Below are positions 1 to 11,551 of a DNA stretch of 64,000 bases, piece by piece (positions within the stretch are counted from its first letter, which is position 1; each line of letters begins with the position of its first letter). The stretch spans positions 5,890,001-5,954,000 of the forward strand of contig NZ_CP132976.1 in the NCBI RefSeq assembly GCF_030864005.1. The letters are read 5' to 3'. Both the position numbers and the translations under genes were made by a program. Under the pieces are notes generated by a model. The model ran no database searches and had not been told where the DNA came from. It was given only the letters and a program-made list of their open reading frames with translations. The stretch comes from Achromobacter seleniivolatilans (lineage in GTDB: Bacteria; Pseudomonadota; Gammaproteobacteria; Burkholderiales; Burkholderiaceae_B).

Positions 1-905
1 CGCAGACCAAACTGAAATGGGCGCATGTGTACGAGACTTCCGAACCCTTTCATACCTCGTCGGTATGGGCGGCGCAAGAAATCGAAAAGCGCACAAACGG
101 CCGCTATCACATTGATGTCTATCCCGCCTCTCAGCTGGGTAAGGAAAACGATATCAACCAGGGGCTGACCCTGGGTACGGTGGACATGATCATTTCCGGT
201 TCCAGCTTCGCCGCAAAGAGTTTTCCTCGCATCGGCGTCACGTACTACCCCTATATTTTCCGCAGTCCCGAGCACTTGATCGCCTACACCAAGAGCGATA
301 TCTATAAAGAGCTGACGCGCGGCTATGACGAAAAAAGCGGCAACCACATCGTTGCCACAACGTACTACGGCACGCGCCAGACCACGTCCAACCGCGCCTT
401 TACCAAGTGCTCTGAAATGAAAGGCATGAAGATCCGCGTGCCGGACGTGGCCGCGTACCTGGCCATGCCGCGTGCCTGTGGCGCCAACACGGCTCCCATC
501 GCGTTCGCGGAGGTCTATCTGGCCTTGCAGAATGGCACGGTGGAGGCGCAGGAAAATCCGCTGACGACAATCGAAGCCAAGAAGTTCTACGAGGTGCAAA
601 AGAACATCATCCTGACCGGCCACATCGTTGACCATCTGAATACGGTGATCTCAGGCAAGTTGTGGAAGAGCCTGTCGGATGAAGACAAAAAGATCTTCGC
701 CGAGGTCGCGCAGCAGGCTTCCGAGAAGGCGTCCAAGGAAGTCGCCGACAGCGAAAAGAAGATGGTCGAAGTGTTCAAGAAACGCGGACTGTCGGTGGCC
801 GAGGTCAATGTGGACGACTTCCGCAATACCGTGTTGGAAAAAGTGCCGTTTGAACAGTATGGCTACCAGAAGTCGGATTGGGAAAAGATCCAGGCGGTGA
901 AATAA
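1..905 (+). CDS. TRAP transporter substrate-binding protein (DctP family), 5' truncated by window edge
   Basis: Periplasmic solute receptor that hands a carboxylate substrate to the DctQM membrane pair. The reading frame is open from base 3 with no start in the window; a GTG at 27 is internal, because coding sequence continues upstream of it (QTKLKWAH just before). Family features are the early AHVYETSEPFHTS segment, the SQLGKENDINQGLTLGTVDMI block and the substrate-binding helix region with MKIRVPD. The signal peptide is outside the window. DctQ and DctM follow directly, and then sugar-acid catabolic enzymes, so the ligand is probably a hexuronate or aldonate; this is inference from context. 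Confidence 0.93.
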   Translation, partial: QTKLKWAHVYETSEPFHTSSVWAAQEIEKRTNGRYHIDVYPASQLGKENDINQGLTLGTVDMIISGSSFAAKSFPRIGVTYYPYIFRSPEHLIAYTKSDIYKELTRGYDEKSGNHIVATTYYGTRQTTSNRAFTKCSEMKGMKIRVPDVAAYLAMPRACGANTAPIAFAEVYLALQNGTVEAQENPLTTIEAKKFYEVQKNIILTGHIVDHLNTVISGKLWKSLSDEDKKIFAEVAQQASEKASKEVADSEKKMVEVFKKRGLSVAEVNVDDFRNTVLEKVPFEQYGYQKSDWEKIQAVK

Positions 906-981
906 GCCGCAGGCGGGCCGCCGCTTGCGGCCCGCCATGAGTCACGCGGTCTGTCACCCGATCCACGACGAGGGGAAATCC

Positions 982-1617
982 ATGCATTCCAACGCGAAGG
1001 CCGGCCCGATAGCGGCGGCCAGTTCTGCGCCCAGCCAGCATCTGGCGCCGCCGGGTCCGCATCAGGCGGCCTCGGTCGAAGACATTGTTCATACCTTTGA
1101 AGAAGCCGATCAGCACGAAGTCAGTCTGGCGGGGTATCAGCCGGAGGATTGGGTTTGCCTGGCCATGTTCTGGACGATGGCGTTGCTGGTGTTTCTGCAA
1201 TTCTTCTCCCGCTACGTGCTGAATGACTCCTATGCGTGGACCGAAGAGCTGGCGGTGTATTGCCTGATCGGCGTGGTGTTCCTGGGCGCTGCAATGTGCG
1301 TGCGCGCCTGTCGCCATATTCAGGTGGACTTTCTGTACCGTTACTTGCCCAAACGCGTGGGCCGAGTGCTGTCCACGGTGATCGACATCTTGCGCACGGC
1401 CTTCTTCGGCTATGCGGTGTGGCTGACCTATCGGTACATCGTGCTGGTGGGTGACGAACCGATGACCACGTTGTTCTGGAATAAGTCCTATGTTTACTGG
1501 GTGGCGCTAGCGGGCTTCTTTATGATGTTCGCGCGGTCAGTGCAAGTGTCAGTGCAGAACTGGCGGCAGGGCTATTCGATCCTGGAAAATCCGGCGGCCT
1601 ACGACGCGCTGGATTAG
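982..1617 (+). CDS. TRAP transporter small permease subunit (DctQ family)
   Basis: Small integral-membrane subunit of the TRAP transporter, normally four helices. Hydrophobic stretches are visible around VCLAMFWTMALLVFLQFF, AVYCLIGVVFLGAAM, the STVIDILRTAFFGYAVWL region and YWVALAGFFMMFARS. The frame is open from 925, but the ATG at 982 is preceded by GAGGGG at about 970-975 and gives a protein of about 211 aa, so it is preferred. The N-terminus is longer than usual (about 50 residues before the first helix). It lies between the substrate-binding protein and the large permease, in the order typical of dctPQM operons. Confidence 0.9.
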   Translation: MHSNAKAGPIAAASSAPSQHLAPPGPHQAASVEDIVHTFEEADQHEVSLAGYQPEDWVCLAMFWTMALLVFLQFFSRYVLNDSYAWTEELAVYCLIGVVFLGAAMCVRACRHIQVDFLYRYLPKRVGRVLSTVIDILRTAFFGYAVWLTYRYIVLVGDEPMTTLFWNKSYVYWVALAGFFMMFARSVQVSVQNWRQGYSILENPAAYDALD

Positions 1618-1690
1618 ACCGGCCGGCGTCGCGGTCAAGATCCGCAGACCCGAACACCATGAATCCGCAGTGCCTTTCCAGGAGCAAGAC

Positions 1691-3860
<2,170 letters not shown>

Positions 3861-3890
3861 TTTCCCCTTATTTCAAGCAAGGAAGCTGAT

Positions 3891-4757
3891 ATGAAACTGA
3901 TGCGCTATGGCGCCCGAGGCGCTGAAAAACCTGGCCTGATCGACACCCAGGGCAATGTGCGCGACCTGTCTTCGGTGCTGCCCGACATCACTGCCCAAAC
4001 GCTGGATTCGGCGGCGCTGGCGAAGCTGCGCGCAGTGGACCCGGCCAGCCTGCCTTTGGTGCAGAATCCTGGCCGCGTGGCGCCGCCATGGAGCGGCATG
4101 GGCAAGTTCGTCTGCATCGGTTTGAACTATGCGGACCACGCTGCGGAATCGGGATTGCCGGTGCCTGCGGAACCCGTCATTTTCATGAAACCCACGTCTG
4201 CCGTGGTGGGCGCCAATGATCCTGTTGTGCTGCCGCAGGATTCGGTCAAGACCGATTGGGAAGTGGAGTTGGGCGTGGTGATTGGCGAAAAGGCGCGCTA
4301 TGTCAGCGAGGCCGACGCCATGAAACACGTGGCGGGATATTGCGTGGTCAATGACGTATCCGAACGTGAATATCAGATTGAACGCGGCGGCACCTGGGAC
4401 AAGGGCAAGGGCTGCGACACCTTCGGACCGGTCGGCCCGTGGCTGGCGACGGCGGACGAAATCCCCAATCCCCAGGCGTTGGAGATGTGGCTGGAAGTGA
4501 ACGGCAAGCGCTATCAGAACGGCAGCACCCGCACGATGGTGTTCGGCGTGGCGCAACTGGTAGCGTACGTCAGCCGTTTCATGACGCTGTATCCGGGCGA
4601 CCTGATCAGCACCGGTACGCCGCCGGGCGTGGGCATGGGGCAAAAGCCCGCGCCCGTATACCTGAAGGCCGGAGACGACATCAAGCTGGGCATCGCCGGC
4701 CTGGGTGAACAGCGCCAGCGCGTCCATGCCTGGAACCCGGCGTTGATCGACGGCTAG
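3891..4757 (+). CDS. Fumarylacetoacetate hydrolase-family protein (diketo-deoxy acid hydrolase-like)
   Basis: FAH-family enzyme of 288 aa. Recognisable elements: KFVCIGLNYADHAAE, PVIFMKPTSAVVG, DWEVELGVVIG (metal-binding E-x-E), VVNDVSEREYQ, the WDKGKGCDTFGPVGPWL block and LISTGTPPGVGMG. This subgroup includes 2,4-diketo-3-deoxy-L-fuconate hydrolase, which cleaves the diketo acid to pyruvate plus a hydroxy acid, and ureidoglycolate lyase. Next to a KDF-dehydrogenase-like SDR and a sugar-acid dehydratase the former is the better guess. The Asp/Glu metal ligands are present. Confidence 0.85.
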   Translation: MKLMRYGARGAEKPGLIDTQGNVRDLSSVLPDITAQTLDSAALAKLRAVDPASLPLVQNPGRVAPPWSGMGKFVCIGLNYADHAAESGLPVPAEPVIFMKPTSAVVGANDPVVLPQDSVKTDWEVELGVVIGEKARYVSEADAMKHVAGYCVVNDVSEREYQIERGGTWDKGKGCDTFGPVGPWLATADEIPNPQALEMWLEVNGKRYQNGSTRTMVFGVAQLVAYVSRFMTLYPGDLISTGTPPGVGMGQKPAPVYLKAGDDIKLGIAGLGEQRQRVHAWNPALIDG

Positions 4758-4787
4758 GTTTCGCGCCCCTTCCTTTCCGGAGCCAAC

Positions 4788-6323
4788 ATGTCCCAAACCG
4801 ATACGGCAGTGATACGCATCCATCCGGCAGACAACGTCGTGATTGCCCGGCGGCAGCTGGTCAGCGGGACGCGGCTGGACGGTGAAGGGGTGACCATAAC
4901 GGGCCTGGTGCCGCCCGGCCACAAGGTGGCCGTGCGCGCCATTGCGGCCGGGCAGCCTGTGCGCCGTTATAACCAGATCATCGGCGTGGCGCGCCAGGAT
5001 ATAGCGCCAGGTCAGCATGTTCATACGCAGAATCTGGAGTTCTCGGACTTCGAGCGCGATTACGCGGTGGGACAAGGCGCGCACGCCACGGAGTATGTGG
5101 AGCATCCCGCCACCTTCGATGGCATTGTGCGCGCCGACGGCCGGGTAGCCACGCGCAATTACATTGGCATCCTGACCAGCGTGAACTGCTCCGCCACCGT
5201 GGCGCGCGCCATAGCCGATCACTTCCGGCGCGATATACACCCCGATGCCCTGGCGTCCTGTCCGAACGTGGACGGCGTGGTGGCGCTTACCCACGGCGCA
5301 GGCTGTGCCACGGGCAGCGAAGGCGAGCCGCTGCGGGTGCTGCGGCGCACCTTGGGCGGCTACGCCAGGCACGCCAATTTTGGCGGTCTGATGGTGGTCG
5401 GGCTGGGGTGCGAGACCAACCAGATCGGCGGGTTGATGGAGCAAGAGGGCTTACGCGAAAGCGGTCTGTTGCACACCTTCAATATTCAGGACACCGGCGG
5501 TACCCGCAAGACCGTGGCGCGGGGCATCGAATTGGTGGAGCGGATGCTGGACCAGGCCAATCAGGTGCGGCGCGAACCGGTATCCGCCAGCCATTTGATG
5601 GTGGGCTTGCAGTGCGGCGGGTCCGACGGCTATTCGGGCATCAGCGCCAACCCCGCGCTGGGCGCGGCGGTAGACCTGCTGGTGCGCAACGGGGGCACCG
5701 CCATTCTTTCCGAAACACCCGAAATCTATGGCGGCGAGCATCTGCTGACGCGTCGTGCCGAAACCCCGGCCGTGGCCGCCAAGCTGCTGGCGCGGGTGCG
5801 CTGGTGGGAAGACTATTGCGCCCGCAACGATGCCGAAATGGACAACAACCCGTCGGCCGGCAACAAGGCGGGCGGGTTGACGACCATTCTGGAAAAGTCG
5901 CTAGGCGCGATCGCCAAGAGCGGCACCACCAATCTGACCGATGTGTTTGAGTATGCCGAGCCGGTGGCCGCGCGCGGGCTGGTGTTCATGGATACCCCGG
6001 GCTACGACCCAGTCTCCGCTACCGGGCAAGTCGCAGGCGGCGCCAACCTGATTTGCTTTACAACGGGGCGCGGGTCGGCCTACGGCTGTGCACCCGCGCC
6101 GTCGTTGAAACTGTCGACGAACACGGCGCTGTGGCAGCGCCAATCGGACGATATCGACATCAATTGCGGGGAAGTGGTTGATGGCGAACAAAGCGTCGCG
6201 CAGATGGGCGAGCGCATCTTTCAGTTGATGCTGCAAACCGCTTCGGGCCGGCGCACGCGCAGCGAAGAGCATGGTTACGGACAAAACGAATTCGTGCCTT
6301 GGCAGTTGGGCGCCGTGATGTAG
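4788..6323 (+). CDS. UxaA-family altronate/galactarate-type dehydratase
   Basis: Full-length (511 aa) iron-dependent hydro-lyase. The N-terminal SAF domain (residues about 10-85) is fused to the large UxaA/GarD catalytic domain (about 110-500). Signature segments: RADGRVATRNYIG, CPNVDGVVALTHGAGC, VVGLGCETNQIGGL, LQCGGSDGYSGISANPALG, ETPEIYGGEHLL and the glycine-rich NKAGGLTTILEKSLG. Cysteines in HGAGC, GLGCE and LQCGG are candidate Fe ligands. It would dehydrate altronate or galactarate to a 2-keto-3-deoxy acid. It is positioned between the FAH hydrolase and the reductase within one operon. Confidence 0.9.
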   Translation: MSQTDTAVIRIHPADNVVIARRQLVSGTRLDGEGVTITGLVPPGHKVAVRAIAAGQPVRRYNQIIGVARQDIAPGQHVHTQNLEFSDFERDYAVGQGAHATEYVEHPATFDGIVRADGRVATRNYIGILTSVNCSATVARAIADHFRRDIHPDALASCPNVDGVVALTHGAGCATGSEGEPLRVLRRTLGGYARHANFGGLMVVGLGCETNQIGGLMEQEGLRESGLLHTFNIQDTGGTRKTVARGIELVERMLDQANQVRREPVSASHLMVGLQCGGSDGYSGISANPALGAAVDLLVRNGGTAILSETPEIYGGEHLLTRRAETPAVAAKLLARVRWWEDYCARNDAEMDNNPSAGNKAGGLTTILEKSLGAIAKSGTTNLTDVFEYAEPVAARGLVFMDTPGYDPVSATGQVAGGANLICFTTGRGSAYGCAPAPSLKLSTNTALWQRQSDDIDINCGEVVDGEQSVAQMGERIFQLMLQTASGRRTRSEEHGYGQNEFVPWQLGAVM

Positions 6324-6470
6324 CGCATGATTTCCTGTTTTGCGGGCACCGGCGTTGCAACAGGTCACGGCTTGGATATCGACGAAATCTCCATCACCGG
6401 ATATCCTCACGCACGCGCCGACTGGCCGGTCATCCGACAGGTGCATGGCGCCTTAAGCCATTGGTCAACC

Positions 6471-7991
6471 ATGCTTGAACGTTTGAATACGGAGTCGTTG
6501 CCGCGTCTACCCGCAGACGTGGAAAAACCTGTCTATGACCGGAGCCGGCTGACACCCGGCATCGTCCATTTGGGGCTGGGCGCATTTCACCGGGCGCATC
6601 AAGCGGTAATGACGGATCTGGCCATGCAGGCCAGCGGTGATCTCAGTTGGGGCATCCTGGGCGTGTCACTGCGCAGCCCCGCCACCCGAGACGCATTGAC
6701 CCCGCAAGATGGTCTGTACACGCTGGCCTTGCGCGACCGGGGACCCGATGGCCAGGCCCGTGAGCAATTGCGTGTGGTGGGTTCGGTGTTGCGGGTGATG
6801 GTCGCCGAAGAAGACCCCAACGCTGTTTTAGAGCGCATCGCCTATCCCCAGACCCGCATTGTCAGTCTGACAGTGACGGAAAAGGGCTACAGCCACGAGC
6901 CAGCCACCGGTTATTTGCGTTGGGACGACCCAGACATCCTGCATGACCTGGAAAACCCGCATCGGCCGCGCAGCACCATCGGAATTCTGGTTTACGGATT
7001 GGCATTGCGCCGTGAGCGCGGTCTGCCGCCCGTTACGCTGCTGTCCTGCGATAACGTGCGGGGCAACGGCGATTTGCTGCGTAGTCTGGTGCTGGCTTTT
7101 GCGTTGCGCGTCGATGTGTCGCTGGCCAGTTGGATCGACACGCATTGCACGTTTCCGAACTCGATGGTGGACCGCATCGTGCCCGGCACCGACGACCAGG
7201 ACCGCCAGCGGATCACGCAGCGTTTGGGGGTTGAGGACGCCTGGCCCGTCGTTGGCGAACCCTATATGAATTGGGTGATCGAAGACAAGTTCGCCGCAGG
7301 CCGTCCCGCTTGGGAAACGCATGGCGGCGCGACCTTTGTCCGCAACGCCGCGCCCTATGAACGGCTGAAGCTGCGCATGGTGAACGGGCCGCACTCAACC
7401 TTGGCGTATCTGGGCGCGTTATTGGGTCTTCCGACCATCAGCGATGCGGTGCAAACCCCAGTGCTGCGTGACTTTGTTGACGCCATGATGCGGCTGGAGA
7501 TCGCGCCCACCTTGAAAGGCATTCCAGATAGCGGGTTGGAGGAATACCGGCAGCGCTTCTTGGCCCGCGTCGCCAACCCTGCGCTGCCCCACCCGGTGGC
7601 GCAAGTTGCCATGGACGGTTCGCAAAAGGTTCCGCAACGCTTGTTGGACACGATACGCGACCGGCTGCGCACGGGAGACGACATCAACCGGCTATCGCTG
7701 GCGGTTGCGGCCTGGCTGCATTATTTGCGCGGCCAGGACGAGCAGGGCGGACGCTACACGATTCAGGACCCCCTGTCGGCGCGTCTGGCGAAACTGTTGT
7801 CGCGTGCCGACGTGGCGGTGCGTTCGTCCGCACCGTCGCAAGCTGCGCATCGGCGGGCCATGGTGCTGTCAGGATTCAAGCCGGTGTTTGGCGACTTGGG
7901 CAAGGCGCCCGAGTTTGTCGCGGCGCTGGCCCAGCATCTGGAAGCCTTTCGTGAGCATGGTGTGATGCACGCCGTGGAGGCTGCTACCTGA
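6471..7991 (+). CDS. Mannitol dehydrogenase-family oxidoreductase (fructuronate/tagaturonate reductase-like)
   Basis: Polyol/hexuronate dehydrogenase of about 506 aa. Visible landmarks: GIVHLGLGAFHRAHQA nucleotide-binding region, VSLTVTEKGYSH, LLSCDNVRGNG, CTFPNSMVDRIVPGTDD, NWVIEDKFAAGRP, KLRMVNGPHSTLAYLG (catalytic K-x3-N-x2-H arrangement). UxuB/UxaB-type members interconvert fructuronate/mannonate or tagaturonate/altronate. Beside a UxaA-type dehydratase that fits the step producing the dehydratase substrate. The frame is open back to 6327, which would add 48 residues with no family resemblance; ATG 6471 is chosen on homology although no strong Shine-Dalgarno is visible before it. Confidence 0.87.
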   Translation: MLERLNTESLPRLPADVEKPVYDRSRLTPGIVHLGLGAFHRAHQAVMTDLAMQASGDLSWGILGVSLRSPATRDALTPQDGLYTLALRDRGPDGQAREQLRVVGSVLRVMVAEEDPNAVLERIAYPQTRIVSLTVTEKGYSHEPATGYLRWDDPDILHDLENPHRPRSTIGILVYGLALRRERGLPPVTLLSCDNVRGNGDLLRSLVLAFALRVDVSLASWIDTHCTFPNSMVDRIVPGTDDQDRQRITQRLGVEDAWPVVGEPYMNWVIEDKFAAGRPAWETHGGATFVRNAAPYERLKLRMVNGPHSTLAYLGALLGLPTISDAVQTPVLRDFVDAMMRLEIAPTLKGIPDSGLEEYRQRFLARVANPALPHPVAQVAMDGSQKVPQRLLDTIRDRLRTGDDINRLSLAVAAWLHYLRGQDEQGGRYTIQDPLSARLAKLLSRADVAVRSSAPSQAAHRRAMVLSGFKPVFGDLGKAPEFVAALAQHLEAFREHGVMHAVEAAT

Positions 7992-8001
7992 GGAGTGCCG
8001 C

Positions 8002-9054
8002 ATGACGCTTGACCACCGAGTGGACGCCGTTGAATGGGAGCGCTGGGGCACGGACTGCCTGGGTGCTCAGAACTTCGATCCGGAGGATGCGCGCTGCCTG
8101 GCGTCCAGCCTGGCCCAGACCAGTCTGTGGGGCATAGACTCCCATGGCATCGCGCGTTTGCCGCACTACTTGAACCGCGTCGCGCACGGGTCCATTCTGG
8201 CCAGGCCCGTGATCGAGATTCAACGCACGGGGCCGGGTACAGCACAACTGCATGGCGGGCGGGGGCAGGGCATTGTGGTGGCGCATCGGGCCAATGCACT
8301 GGCCATCGATCTGGCCCGCGAGGCGGGCGTGGCGGCCGTGGGCGTCAGTAACTCTTCGCACTGTGGCGCGATAGGTCTGTACAGCCGGGCAGCGGCCAAG
8401 CGTGGCTTGATCGGCATTGCGTTTACGCATTCTGATTCGATCGCCGCGCCCCATGGCGGCTATCAGCCGTTCTTTGGCACGAATCCGATTTCATTGGCGT
8501 TCCCGCGCGCGGGAGCAGAACCGCTCTGTCTGGACATGGCCACCACGGCTATCCCGTGGAATCGCGTCATGAACGCCCGGCGTGATGGCGTGGCGCTGCC
8601 TGACGGTGTTGCGCTGGATGCCGAAGGGCAGAACAGCACCGATGCGTATCAGGTACGGGCGTTGCGTCCTTTGGGTGGCGAAGACTATGGCTACAAAGGT
8701 TATGGCCTGGCGACGATGATTGAACTGCTGTGCGGGCCGCTCAACGGCAATCCGTTCGGGCCGCATATTTCCCCGATGTATGAAGCGCTGGAACGCCCGC
8801 GCGAACTTGGGGCATTTTTCATCGTCATTGATCCGGCGAGGTTCGCAGGTGGCGCGGCGCTGGCCGGGGTGGTTGCAGGCATGGCGATGGAATTGTCGCA
8901 AGCGCCCGGAGCGCCGCGTATGCCTGGTGACCCCGAGGCGGCGGCACTGGCCGAACGCCAGCGTGACGGCATTCCCGTACCTGCGGCCTTATGGGACGAG
9001 ATCATCGCGTGGAGCACGCGTCTGGGCGTGGCGCCACCGGTGTGTCGGCCTTAG
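8002..9054 (+). CDS. Ldh-family (malate/L-lactate dehydrogenase-like) oxidoreductase
   Basis: 350-aa member of the Ldh/YlbC/YiaK fold, unrelated to the classical Rossmann lactate dehydrogenase. Family hallmarks: SLWGIDSHGIARLPHYL, DLAREAGVAAVGVSNSSHCGAIG, FTHSDSIAAPHGG, FFGTNPISLAFPR, LDMATTAIPWNRV, GYKGYGLATMIELLCG. Substrates in this family include 2,3-diketo-L-gulonate, malate, sulfolactate and imino acids; here a sugar-acid-derived keto or hydroxy acid is likely from context. GAGGAG lies seven bases before the ATG. The stop codon overlaps that of the convergent livF-like gene. Last gene of the + strand operon. Confidence 0.85.
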   Translation: MTLDHRVDAVEWERWGTDCLGAQNFDPEDARCLASSLAQTSLWGIDSHGIARLPHYLNRVAHGSILARPVIEIQRTGPGTAQLHGGRGQGIVVAHRANALAIDLAREAGVAAVGVSNSSHCGAIGLYSRAAAKRGLIGIAFTHSDSIAAPHGGYQPFFGTNPISLAFPRAGAEPLCLDMATTAIPWNRVMNARRDGVALPDGVALDAEGQNSTDAYQVRALRPLGGEDYGYKGYGLATMIELLCGPLNGNPFGPHISPMYEALERPRELGAFFIVIDPARFAGGAALAGVVAGMAMELSQAPGAPRMPGDPEAAALAERQRDGIPVPAALWDEIIAWSTRLGVAPPVCRP

Positions 9055-9761
9055 ACCCCCAGATACTGCAACAAGCGAGGTTCGTCATCCAGGAATGCCT
9101 GCGACGAACCCGTCCACGCCACCCGTCCTTTTTCCACGATGGCGTGGTGATCCGCCGTGGCCAGCAGCGGCTCCAGATTCTTGTCTATACACAGCACAGC
9201 CAGTCCGGTTTGCTTTAGCGTTTCAAGCGCGGACCAGATTTCTTCCCGCACGACAGGCGCCAGCCCTTCAGTGGCCTCATCCAGAATCAGCAGTCGGGGA
9301 TTGGTCAGCAGGGCTCGCCCAATCGCCAGCATTTGTTGCTCGCCGCCCGACAGATGGCTGCCCAGATGCCGCGCGCGTTCAGACAAGCGCGGGAACAAGG
9401 CGTACACGCGTTCCAGTGTCCAGGGTTGAGATGCGCCTTGGCGGTTGTGCGCGGTGGCAACCAGGTTTTCACGCACGGACAGGTTCGGAAAAATGTGCCG
9501 GCCTTCAGGCACAAGTCCGATGCCGCATTGCGCCACTTTATAGGCGGGCAGCCGGCTGATGTCGCGTCCGTCGAACGTGATGCTGCCCTGTGTGGCACGG
9601 TTCAATCCCATCACCGCTTTCACGGTGGTGGATTTGCCCATGCCGTTGCGGCCCAGCAGGGTCACGAATTCGCCTGGGCCTATATCCAGGTCTATGCCGA
9701 ACAGCGCCTGACTGGCGCCGTAGTGCGCCGTTACGCCGCGCAAAGACAATAGCGCGCTCAT
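9051..9761 (-). CDS. Branched-chain amino acid-type ABC transporter ATP-binding protein (LivF family)
   Basis: ATPase of about 236 aa with Walker A GRNGMGKST, signature LSGGEQQMLAIGRAL, Walker B LLILDEATEGLAP and the switch segment that follows. The MSALLSLRGVTAHYG start at 9761 overlaps the livG stop by four bases (ATGA), so the 37-residue upstream extension of the frame is not used. Last gene of the Liv set. In this cluster it most likely energises uptake of an aromatic or carboxylate substrate rather than leucine, since the operon begins with aromatic-degradation genes (inference). Confidence 0.92.
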   Translation of the reverse strand: MSALLSLRGVTAHYGASQALFGIDLDIGPGEFVTLLGRNGMGKSTTVKAVMGLNRATQGSITFDGRDISRLPAYKVAQCGIGLVPEGRHIFPNLSVRENLVATAHNRQGASQPWTLERVYALFPRLSERARHLGSHLSGGEQQMLAIGRALLTNPRLLILDEATEGLAPVVREEIWSALETLKQTGLAVLCIDKNLEPLLATADHHAIVEKGRVAWTGSSQAFLDDEPRLLQYLGV

Positions 9762-10546
9762 GCCTGTACCTCGGAATGGCCAGCCATTTTGCGGCGGGCG
9801 CTTGCGCGTTCGCTGCCCAGGTAGCATTCGCGCACCTGCGGATTGTTGCGGATGTCGTCTGCCGTGCCGCAAGCAAGCGCGCTGCCGTACACCAGCACCG
9901 TGATGCGGTCGGACAGAGCGAAGACGGCTTGCATATCGTGTTCGACCAGCAAGATGGTGTATTGCCCGCGCAATTTCAGAAGCAGGCGTGTCATGGCTTC
10001 GGACTCGTGCTGGCTCATGCCAGCCATGGGTTCGTCCAGCAACAACAGCTTGGGCTGGCAGGCCAATACCATTGCCAGTTCCAGTTGCCGTAGTTCGCCA
10101 TGCGCGAGATCGCTGGCAGGCGTATCAGCGCGGGCCGACAGGCCGGTCAATTCCAGGGCGTCTTGCGCGGGAGCCGTCAGCGCCGCGTTGGACAGAACGG
10201 GTTGCCAGAACCGGAAGCTATGGCCGCGGCGCGCCTGCACCGCCATCATCACGTTCTCAAGCGCTGTGAACGGCTTGAAGACGGAAGTGATCTGATAGGA
10301 GCGCGCTAGTCCGTGGCGCACGCGCTTTTCCACGGGCATCCGTGTGATATCCCGCTCGTCCAGCAACACGCGTCCGCCATCGGGGCGAAGTTCACCGCTG
10401 AGTTGTCCAATCAGCGTGGTTTTGCCCGCGCCGTTGGGTCCGATTACCGCATGCAGTTCGCCCGATTGAATTTCGAGCGACAGGTTGTCGGTGACTGTCA
10501 GTCCGCCATACCGCTTTTGCAGGTTTTCGATACGCAGCGCGCTCAT
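9758..10546 (-). CDS. Branched-chain amino acid-type ABC transporter ATP-binding protein (LivG family)
   Basis: Second ATPase of the Liv importer, about 262 aa. Walker A GPNGAGKTTL, an LAHGELRQLELAMVLA signature, where H replaces the usual S of LSGGE/LSYGE, and Walker B LLLLDEPMAGM, with the extended C-terminus typical of LivG. The start at 10546 (MSALRIENLQKRYGG) overlaps the livM stop by four bases. The frame remains open far upstream inside livM, but that stretch is antisense-like noise and not part of the protein. Confidence 0.92.
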   Translation of the reverse strand: MSALRIENLQKRYGGLTVTDNLSLEIQSGELHAVIGPNGAGKTTLIGQLSGELRPDGGRVLLDERDITRMPVEKRVRHGLARSYQITSVFKPFTALENVMMAVQARRGHSFRFWQPVLSNAALTAPAQDALELTGLSARADTPASDLAHGELRQLELAMVLACQPKLLLLDEPMAGMSQHESEAMTRLLLKLRGQYTILLVEHDMQAVFALSDRITVLVYGSALACGTADDIRNNPQVRECYLGSERASARRKMAGHSEVQA

Positions 10547-11541
10547 AGCGGCTCTCCGGATGCGCGAGCGGCAGGCGGCGGACTGGTCTGCCGCGCCTTT
10601 CTGCGCCAAGGGGTATCGGGCAGGTTGCCGTACACGCCGCGCCGCGACACCAGCACCACGCCCACAATCAACAGACCCATGATCAGCATCCAGTGGTCCG
10701 TCAGCAGCTTCAACCCTTCTTCCAGCAGCAGAAATGCCAGGGCACCCACCACGGGGCCAAACAATGTGCCGATACCGCCCAACACCACCATCACGATCAA
10801 TTCGCCGGATGTCGTCCACGCCAGGTAGGACGGCGATACATACATGGTGAGGTTGGCCAACAGCACGCCCGCCACGCCGCAGATCATTGCCGAGATCACG
10901 TAAGCGGCCAGGCGATAGCGCAAGGTTGGAAAGCCCAGCGCGCGCATGCGGCGTTCGTTGGCCTGGCAGCCCCGAAGTGCCATGCCGAAAGGCGCGTGGA
11001 TCAGGCGGTGCATCAACCACAGTACAAGCAGCAATACGCCAAACGCTGCGTAATACAACGCCAGTGGCGTATCCAGCCGGAATGCGCCAAAATCGCTGCC
11101 GGCAAACAAGGACATGCCGTCGTCGCCGCCAAATCCATCCAGACCTGTCGCCAAGAAATAGAACATCTGCGCGAAGGCCAGCGTAATCATGATGAACGCG
11201 ATGCCAGAGGTTCTCATCACGACATAGCCGCTGATCAGCCCGACCACAGCACACGCGCCAAGCGCGCCAGCCAGATGCAGCCAGCCGTTCTCGATGCCGT
11301 AGTGCGACATCACGCCAACTGCATAGGCGCCCAGCCCGAGATAGAGCGCATGGCCAAAGCTGACCATGCCGCCGAAACCCAGCAGCAGATTCAGCGCCAG
11401 CGCAGCAACGCCGTAGACCAGCACTCGGCCGAACAAGGCCAGCAAAAAGGGTTCACCCTGCCAGTGCGCGTAGGCAGGCAGCAGGGCCAACAGCGCGAGC
11501 AGCAGGGCGGCAACCAGAAAGCGCGGAGAAAGTCTGACCAT
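10543..11541 (-). CDS. Branched-chain amino acid-type ABC transporter permease (LivM family)
   Basis: 332-aa polytopic permease. Segments typical of LivM include GFGGMVSFGHALYLGLGAYAVG, RTSGIAFIMITLAFAQMFYFL, and VVLGGIGTLFGPVVGA near the C-terminus (the EAA-like coupling loop region). It pairs with LivH to form the membrane channel. It overlaps livG by four bases and is separated from livH by ten, indicating tight co-translation. Confidence 0.92.
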   Translation of the reverse strand: MVRLSPRFLVAALLLALLALLPAYAHWQGEPFLLALFGRVLVYGVAALALNLLLGFGGMVSFGHALYLGLGAYAVGVMSHYGIENGWLHLAGALGACAVVGLISGYVVMRTSGIAFIMITLAFAQMFYFLATGLDGFGGDDGMSLFAGSDFGAFRLDTPLALYYAAFGVLLLVLWLMHRLIHAPFGMALRGCQANERRMRALGFPTLRYRLAAYVISAMICGVAGVLLANLTMYVSPSYLAWTTSGELIVMVVLGGIGTLFGPVVGALAFLLLEEGLKLLTDHWMLIMGLLIVGVVLVSRRGVYGNLPDTPWRRKARQTSPPPAARASGEPL

Positions 11542-11551
11542 ATTGCGCCTC

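Noticed and set aside
3873..5444. 523-aa minus-strand open frame
   Set aside because: Shadow of the FAH and UxaA-type genes; His/Arg-rich composition without domains.
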